A DNA stretch of 64,000 nt from JAWKIJ01 sp041394325 (GTDB taxonomy: Bacteria; Actinomycetota; Acidimicrobiia; Acidimicrobiales; Microtrichaceae): positions 434,001 through 498,000 of the forward strand of contig JAWKIJ010000001.1 in NCBI GenBank assembly GCA_041394325.1, in the 5' to 3' direction. A program made the position numbers and the translations under genes. This document shows positions 62,497 to 64,000 of the stretch, one piece after another; positions within the stretch are counted from its first letter, which is position 1; every line of letters starts with the position of its first letter. The notes beneath the pieces are model-generated. The model was not told the DNA's origin, searched no databases, and saw only the letters and a list, made by a program, of their open reading frames with translations.

Positions 62497-63702
62497 TCAG
62501 GCGATGGCTCCGTCGTCAAGTAGTGCGGAGACGTCGTCGCCGGACAGGCCGGCGCCCAGGAGCAGCTCGGCCGTGTCGGTGAGCGAGCCGTCACGCACCT
62601 CGTAGGGACCGTCGGGGGCGACGGTGCCCGCAAGGATCGGTGCCGCCTGCCGGAACGGCCCGTCGGTCGCCGACACGGCGTCGGCGACCAGTCCCCGGGC
62701 TGTGTACTGCTCGTCGGCCACCGCCTCGGCCACGGAGTTGACCGGCGCGACGCACGTGTCGGCCGGCCCCAGGAGCGCCACCCACTCGTCACGGGTCCGC
62801 TCGGCGAAGCGAGCGGCCAGGGCGGCACGGATCTCGTCCTGACGCGCGTCGTTCAGCTGCGCGTCGGCGAATCGATCCAACTCGAGCAACCGGCAGAGGT
62901 TGCGCCAGAACTGCGGTTCGATCGCGCCGACCGAGACGAACCGTCCGTCGCCGCAGGCGTAGACGTCGTAACACGCGTAACGGCCCGTGAGGATGTAGTG
63001 GCCCGGACCCGGCTCGACGCCGGTGGCGAGGTACTCGTCGACGTACAACGACATCAACGCGAACGCACCGTCGGCGATCGACACGTCGAGATGGGTCCCA
63101 CGGCCACTTCGACCGCGACCGATGAGCGCGGCCATGATCGCCATCGCCGCCTGCATCCCGCCGGCCGCGATGTCCGCGACGGTCGCGCCGGGCAACGCGG
63201 GTCTGCCGTCGGCGCGACGACCCGAACAGTCGAGGAACCCGCTGGTCGCGAGGTAGTTGACGTCGTGGCCGGCCCACTGCGACCGTGGTCCCGTCCGGCC
63301 GAATCCACTGGTCGAGCAGTAGACGATGCCCTCGTTGCGTGCCGACACCGCCTCGTAGCCGATGCCGAGCCGGTCGACCACACCGGGGCGGAACGATTCG
63401 ATGATCACGTCGGCCCCGTCGGCCAGGCGGAGGAACGCCTCACGGCCACCGTCGGACTTGAGGTCGAACAGGGCTCGTCGCATACCTCGGTTGCCCGAGT
63501 AGGCGTAGTAGGGCGGGACGATCTGCACCGCGCCGGCCCGGGGAACCGCGCCCACCTTGACGACCGACGCGCCGTAGTCGGCGAGGGTGCGCGACGCGCG
63601 GGCGGCGGGTCCCACCGACGCGAGGTCCAACACGGTGATGCCGGCGAGTGCCGGGACCGGCGTGACCGTCGGGCCTGCGGCGGATGCGGGAGCGTCGGTC
63701 AC
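62497..63702 (-). CDS. CaiB/BaiF family, alpha-methylacyl-CoA racemase-like
   Basis: 401 residues. LAGITVLDLASVGPAARASRTLADYGASVVKV, ADVIIESFRPGVVDRLGIGYE and SQWAGHDVNYLATSGFL, the AMACR-type GHD(V/I)NY signature also seen in the gene at 32230-33426. Probably epimerises or transfers CoA on a 2-methyl-branched acyl chain. Follows the acyl-CoA dehydrogenase at the right edge by 36 nt in the same direction. Confidence 0.87.
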   Translation of the reverse strand: MTDAPASAAGPTVTPVPALAGITVLDLASVGPAARASRTLADYGASVVKVGAVPRAGAVQIVPPYYAYSGNRGMRRALFDLKSDGGREAFLRLADGADVIIESFRPGVVDRLGIGYEAVSARNEGIVYCSTSGFGRTGPRSQWAGHDVNYLATSGFLDCSGRRADGRPALPGATVADIAAGGMQAAMAIMAALIGRGRSGRGTHLDVSIADGAFALMSLYVDEYLATGVEPGPGHYILTGRYACYDVYACGDGRFVSVGAIEPQFWRNLCRLLELDRFADAQLNDARQDEIRAALAARFAERTRDEWVALLGPADTCVAPVNSVAEAVADEQYTARGLVADAVSATDGPFRQAAPILAGTVAPDGPYEVRDGSLTDTAELLLGAGLSGDDVSALLDDGAIA

Positions 63703-63738
63703 GTCGGCCGCCCGTGGAGGTTCACCGCGCCCGCCGGC

Positions 63739-64000
63739 TCAGAAGTTCTTCGGCAGGCCGAGACCGCGGCGGGCGATGATGTTCTTCTGGATCTCGCTCG
63801 CGCCACCGCCGATCGTGTCGATGACGGTGTAGCGATAGGTCGACTCCGAACGTCCCTCCATCGGGGCGTCGGCCGTCTTGACGCGAAGCTGCGATCCGGG
63901 CCCGCCGATGTCCATCGCCGCCGACGCGAGACGACGCGACAGCTCGGTCGCGAACAGCTTGTACTCCGAAGCCACCACCGTCGGGGGTTGGAAGGGCTTG
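63739..64000 (-). CDS. acyl-CoA dehydrogenase, C-terminal part (runs off the right edge)
   Basis: The last ~87 residues of an acyl-CoA dehydrogenase. KLFATELSRRLASAAMDIGG and the C-terminal ending TIGGGASEIQKNIIARRGLGLPKNF are typical of actinobacterial FadE proteins. The flavin-binding and catalytic parts lie outside the window. Same direction as the racemase-like gene. Confidence 0.88.
   Translation of the reverse strand, partial: KPFQPPTVVASEYKLFATELSRRLASAAMDIGGPGSQLRVKTADAPMEGRSESTYRYTVIDTIGGGASEIQKNIIARRGLGLPKNF

Noticed and set aside
1..64000. CRISPR arrays, tRNA or rRNA genes, transposases, prophage genes
   Set aside because: Looked for and not seen; the palindromic repeats are dispersed and lack regular spacers.

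Overview
The window is very GC-rich, densely coded and almost free of intergenic space. The gene content points to an actinobacterium: a KstR-type TetR regulator, a probable F420-dependent luciferase-like oxidoreductase, an actinobacterial PHO box, a PIG-V-type mannosyltransferase, an AddAB-like nuclease pair and many acyl-CoA and CoA-transferase enzymes. Acidimicrobiia (Ilumatobacter-like) is my best guess, but it is inference from gene content only. No rRNA, tRNA, CRISPR array, prophage or transposase was seen.

Region 1 (1-6.4 kb): three tandem paralogues of a membrane-anchored SGNH-hydrolase-like protein, with a tiny DUF5989 protein between two of them, face away from a NodU/CmcH-type carbamoyltransferase. 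This is probably an envelope glycan modification locus. Region 2 (6.5-13.2 kb): beta-propeller-like lipoprotein, pirin, HAD phosphatase overlapping a cytochrome P450, dienelactone-hydrolase-like protein, phosphofructokinase and an SRPBCC protein. Region 3 (13.2-18.2 kb): pstS-pstC-pstA and a mannosyltransferase in one overlapping operon behind a three-unit PHO box. pstB and phoU are absent from the window. Region 4 (18.3-31.4 kb): acyl-CoA ligase, exonuclease III, succinate-semialdehyde dehydrogenase, an addB/addA-like pair, and a fused thioredoxin-reductase-like/ferredoxin-NADP reductase protein.

Region 5 (31.4-64 kb) is dominated by lipid, steroid or other acyl-CoA catabolism. A five-gene operon (KstR-like regulator, alpha/beta hydrolase, acyl-CoA ligase, alpha-methylacyl-CoA racemase-like protein, SDR) starts next to a KstR-type operator and lies back to back with a Tat-exported phospholipase C. 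Three further operons each carry the same 17-bp palindrome, TCTGACGGnnnGTCAGA, just upstream of their first gene: SDR plus TPP-like protein; amidohydrolase, aldehyde dehydrogenase, alcohol dehydrogenase and cyclase; and two MaoC-like hydratases plus acyl-CoA dehydrogenase. They look like one regulon. Between them sit a Flp pilin, a degenerate AMP-ligase-like protein, two lipoproteins (PI-PLC-like and FN3-CotH), a lone cyclic-nucleotide-binding protein, a DUF2332 protein, a thiolase pair, a PIG-L deacetylase and two more CoA transferases.

Two features cut across the window. (a) A dispersed palindrome family with ends GTTTTGTCGCG: two perfect copies have 22-bp arms and 7-nt loops and differ by compensatory changes, and two copies are degenerate. 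One perfect and one degenerate copy bracket a gene with an AbiEi-like N-terminus and a PD-(D/E)XK-like C-terminus. (b) At least ten genes are interrupted by one or more small indels, several in homopolymers or short dinucleotide repeats, with conserved protein sequence resuming in another frame. I read these as mostly sequencing or assembly errors and annotate each gene as one locus.
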